Position numbers and translations under genes: made by a program. 40,537 nt of DNA from CAYYGL01 sp964471235 (lineage in GTDB: Bacteria; Calditrichota; Calditrichia; RBG-13-44-9; J075). The notes below the pieces were generated by a model. The model did no database searches. It saw only the letters and a list, made by a program, of their open reading frames with translations, and had not been told where the DNA came from. This document shows, piece after piece, positions 38,593 through 40,537 of the stretch. The stretch is from the NCBI GenBank assembly GCA_964471235.1, contig CAYYGL010000016.1, positions 1 through 40,537 on the forward strand. Direction: 5' to 3'. The first letter of the stretch is position 1; each line of letters starts with the position of its first letter.

Positions 38593-40353
38593 TTACCGGG
38601 ATGGGGTAGCTCTGCGCCGCAATCTCCGCACCGGTAAAACGACCGTAAAGCAGGTCCCCTTACCGGGCTGGCTCTCTATATGAATACTTCCACCATGAGC
38701 CTGGATTATATGATTCACAATAAACAGGCCCAAACCGGACCCATCTTCACGGGTGGTAAAAAAAGGCTGAAAAATTTTATCCTGAATTTCCGGATGGATC
38801 CCATCCCCGGTGTCAACAAATTGTACCATCACATCCCCTTTCTCTACAAAAGAACGGATGGTCAAGCTGCCACCGTTCACCATTGCTTCCAGCGCATTTA
38901 ATCCCAGGTTTAAAAAAACTTGTTTCAACTGGTCTTTCACCCCCAGGGTATTGGGAAGGCTCGGCTCCAATTCTTTATAAATCTCACAACGCTTTGCCAG
39001 TTTGTGATACTTGATCATTTCAATGCTTTCCAGCAAAATGGAATTCACATCACAAGGACCCCAGCCTTCCTTGGAAGGACGACCGAATTGAGATATCCCT
39101 CGAACAATCCGTTCAATTCGGTGGATTTCTTTTTGTAAAAGATGGATACTTTTAGAGATAAATTTTTCATCCCGTTCCGTTTTCAACAAGTGCAGCCGGG
39201 TGGAAATGGATGCCAGGGGGTTACCCACCTCATGGGCAATCCCGGCGGCCATAGTGCCCAGAGTGACCATCTTTGCCGTATGAACCATCTCCGCTTCCAA
39301 TGTTTTTTTCTCTGTCACATCCTGGATTAACTCCACGACTTGATAAATTTTCCCCCGGGAATCCCGGAGGGGCGCCACCGTTATTTGAAAATAGCGTTTT
39401 TGACCGGCATCGTCATATTTTTCAAGGTCTATGGAGCGCACCATCCCATCTTGAAGAGCGTCGGAAGCAGTGCCTTCTCCTTCTTCTAACCAGGTGTTAA
39501 TAATTTCTGCTATCTGTTCCGTCGCCCCCCCGGGCAGGGTTAGCCATTCTTTCACGGGCTCATTATACCATACCGGTAAAAGGTTTTTGTCAAGAATTAA
39601 TAAACCGGCGCCGGTGGCTTGCAGAACATGCTCCAGCCGCTGGCGTTCTTCCAGAGTTCGCCTTTCTTCTTTGCGAAGTCGATCCATAATGGTGGTAATA
39701 AAGAATGCGGTTAACAATAAAATGAAAAAGTTTAAAGAGCAGATACTCCATACATAAATCGGATAATGGGAGGCATGCACAAAATCATCTGCCGTATGGC
39801 CCACCGGATGATGATGTGCTGCATGATTGCTTATACCTGACGATTCCGGTTGCTTGATGGATTGCTCATGCAACTCTGAACGGGTATGAGGGAAAATTTG
39901 TAACGTATAATGGGGTACTTTTTCATTCAATTCCGCCCAGGCTAAGGTGGTAAATAAAATGGTTGCCAGAAAAACCACTGTATAACATTTGCGTCTCTCC
40001 AGTAAAATACCACTTAAGATGACATGGAAAAGATAGGTAAAAAAGAGTGGGTTTTCAGTATCACCCGAAAAGTGCAGCATCAGGGTTAAAATTATTAAGT
40101 CGGTGAGAATCTGGGCTTCTTTGATGTATTTTAACATCCGATTGTATTTTAACAGCAGCGCATATATCAGGTTTGTGATTGCCAGGATAGCGATTAACAC
40201 CATCAGGGGGAGAAGCACTTCTGTATCAAGATAATGTAAAATTTTGATATAAGCCAAAACCAGAAAGACTGCCACCAGGCAGGCAATCCAGCGCAACTGA
40301 ATAAACCAGCGGTTTAAATCGATGGATTGAAATGATGGGGTGGGTTGATTCAT
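38593..40353 (-). CDS. Membrane sensor histidine kinase with His-rich extracytoplasmic loop
   Basis: 586 residues. Six hydrophobic helices (about 20-40, 47-70, 80-96, 102-118, 123-142, 199-222) are followed by a PAS domain (about 238-348), HisKA (phospho-His374 in GTMAAGIAHEVGNPLAS) and HATPase (FVDTGDGI and GSGLGLFIVNHI) to the C-terminus. Between helices 5 and 6 is a loop with seven His in about 20 residues (H177, H180-H182, H186, H193, H196), likely periplasmic and a good candidate metal-sensing site. Kinases of this layout pair with sigma-54 activators such as the one at 35707-37074. The two genes are separated by decayed sequence and the membrane protein at 37463. Start ATG 40351-40353 has only a weak ribosome site. 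Nothing else was seen in 40354-40537. Confidence 0.9.
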   Translation of the reverse strand: MNQPTPSFQSIDLNRWFIQLRWIACLVAVFLVLAYIKILHYLDTEVLLPLMVLIAILAITNLIYALLLKYNRMLKYIKEAQILTDLIILTLMLHFSGDTENPLFFTYLFHVILSGILLERRKCYTVVFLATILFTTLAWAELNEKVPHYTLQIFPHTRSELHEQSIKQPESSGISNHAAHHHPVGHTADDFVHASHYPIYVWSICSLNFFILLLTAFFITTIMDRLRKEERRTLEERQRLEHVLQATGAGLLILDKNLLPVWYNEPVKEWLTLPGGATEQIAEIINTWLEEGEGTASDALQDGMVRSIDLEKYDDAGQKRYFQITVAPLRDSRGKIYQVVELIQDVTEKKTLEAEMVHTAKMVTLGTMAAGIAHEVGNPLASISTRLHLLKTERDEKFISKSIHLLQKEIHRIERIVRGISQFGRPSKEGWGPCDVNSILLESIEMIKYHKLAKRCEIYKELEPSLPNTLGVKDQLKQVFLNLGLNALEAMVNGGSLTIRSFVEKGDVMVQFVDTGDGIHPEIQDKIFQPFFTTREDGSGLGLFIVNHIIQAHGGSIHIESQPGKGTCFTVVLPVRRLRRRATPSR

Positions 40354-40537
40354 AACGATTTTGATTTGCTCTTTCGTTCGGTTTTATTTTTAAAGTACCA
40401 TTTCTCACTTCGAACCGGTGAATTTGCTATTTAAAGGGGCTAAGGAAAACATTTCATAAATTCTTGTCTTGAAAGATTTATCAGCACCTGTTTCTATCCG
40501 CTCATTCCCTCGAACTCACCCCCTCTTTCCCCCTCTT

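Noticed and set aside
1..40537. tRNA, rRNA, CRISPR arrays, insertion sequences with terminal repeats
   Set aside because: None was recognised on either strand by eye.

Overview
The window is a bacterial chromosomal fragment of about 40.5 kb. It contains one 100-base run of N, so it comes from a scaffolded draft assembly. Apart from one small antitoxin gene and two decayed gene remnants, every convincing gene lies on the minus strand. Several traits suggest a Gram-negative of the FCB/Calditrichota type: a PorV-like outer-membrane protein, System I cytochrome c maturation with a cysteine-type CcmE, abundant multihaem and monohaem cytochromes c, and many sigma-54 signals. This taxonomic guess is an inference from gene types, not from a marker gene.

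Layout, left to right. (1) Bases 1-3300 hold the N-terminal 240 residues of a hydroxylamine-oxidoreductase-family multihaem cytochrome, a Uma2-type nuclease gene, a YceI protein, a zinc-ribbon/CcmH-like fusion and two tiny coupled YHS-domain genes. (2) Bases 3502-8379 form a cytochrome c maturation operon: a small Cys-rich membrane protein, CcmE, CcmF, CcmH, a CcmI-like zinc-ribbon protein and a membrane-anchored accessory protein. (3) Bases 8797-13783 hold DoxX, DUF302, an outer-membrane protein, a Met-rich periplasmic protein, a CopB-type P-type ATPase and a DUF5676 protein. (4) Bases 14019-15628 are a tandem array of Uma2 genes interrupted by the assembly gap. (5) Bases 15763-19511 hold a DUF2231 fusion, a PorV-like protein, an HMA-like protein, a lipoprotein, a second Met/His-rich protein and a SHOCT protein. 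(6) Bases 19788-29323 are a Cus-type RND efflux cluster (cusC, cusB, cusA) with a PII protein, an FAD oxidoreductase and a lycopene-cyclase-like membrane protein; an antisense Phd-type antitoxin sits between cusC and cusB. (7) Bases 29632-31492 hold two cytochromes c and a porin. (8) Bases 32012-40353 hold a cytoplasmic hybrid histidine kinase, an NtrC/ZraR-type sigma-54 activator and a membrane kinase with a His-rich loop, separated by decayed sequence.

The main finding is a probable sigma-54 regulon. Four operon starts (the ccm operon, the CopB operon, the SHOCT/Met-rich pair and the Cus operon) each have a sigma-54 type -24/-12 element 37-57 bases before the start codon. About 90-155 bases upstream of each -24 element are paired copies of the palindrome TGTAGAATATTCTACA, 21-23 bases apart. 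A fifth sigma-54 element precedes the cytochrome/porin operon but has a different inverted repeat upstream. The sigma-54 activator gene in the window is the obvious candidate regulator, which would link copper or heavy-metal efflux, Met-rich periplasmic proteins and cytochrome c maturation in one response.
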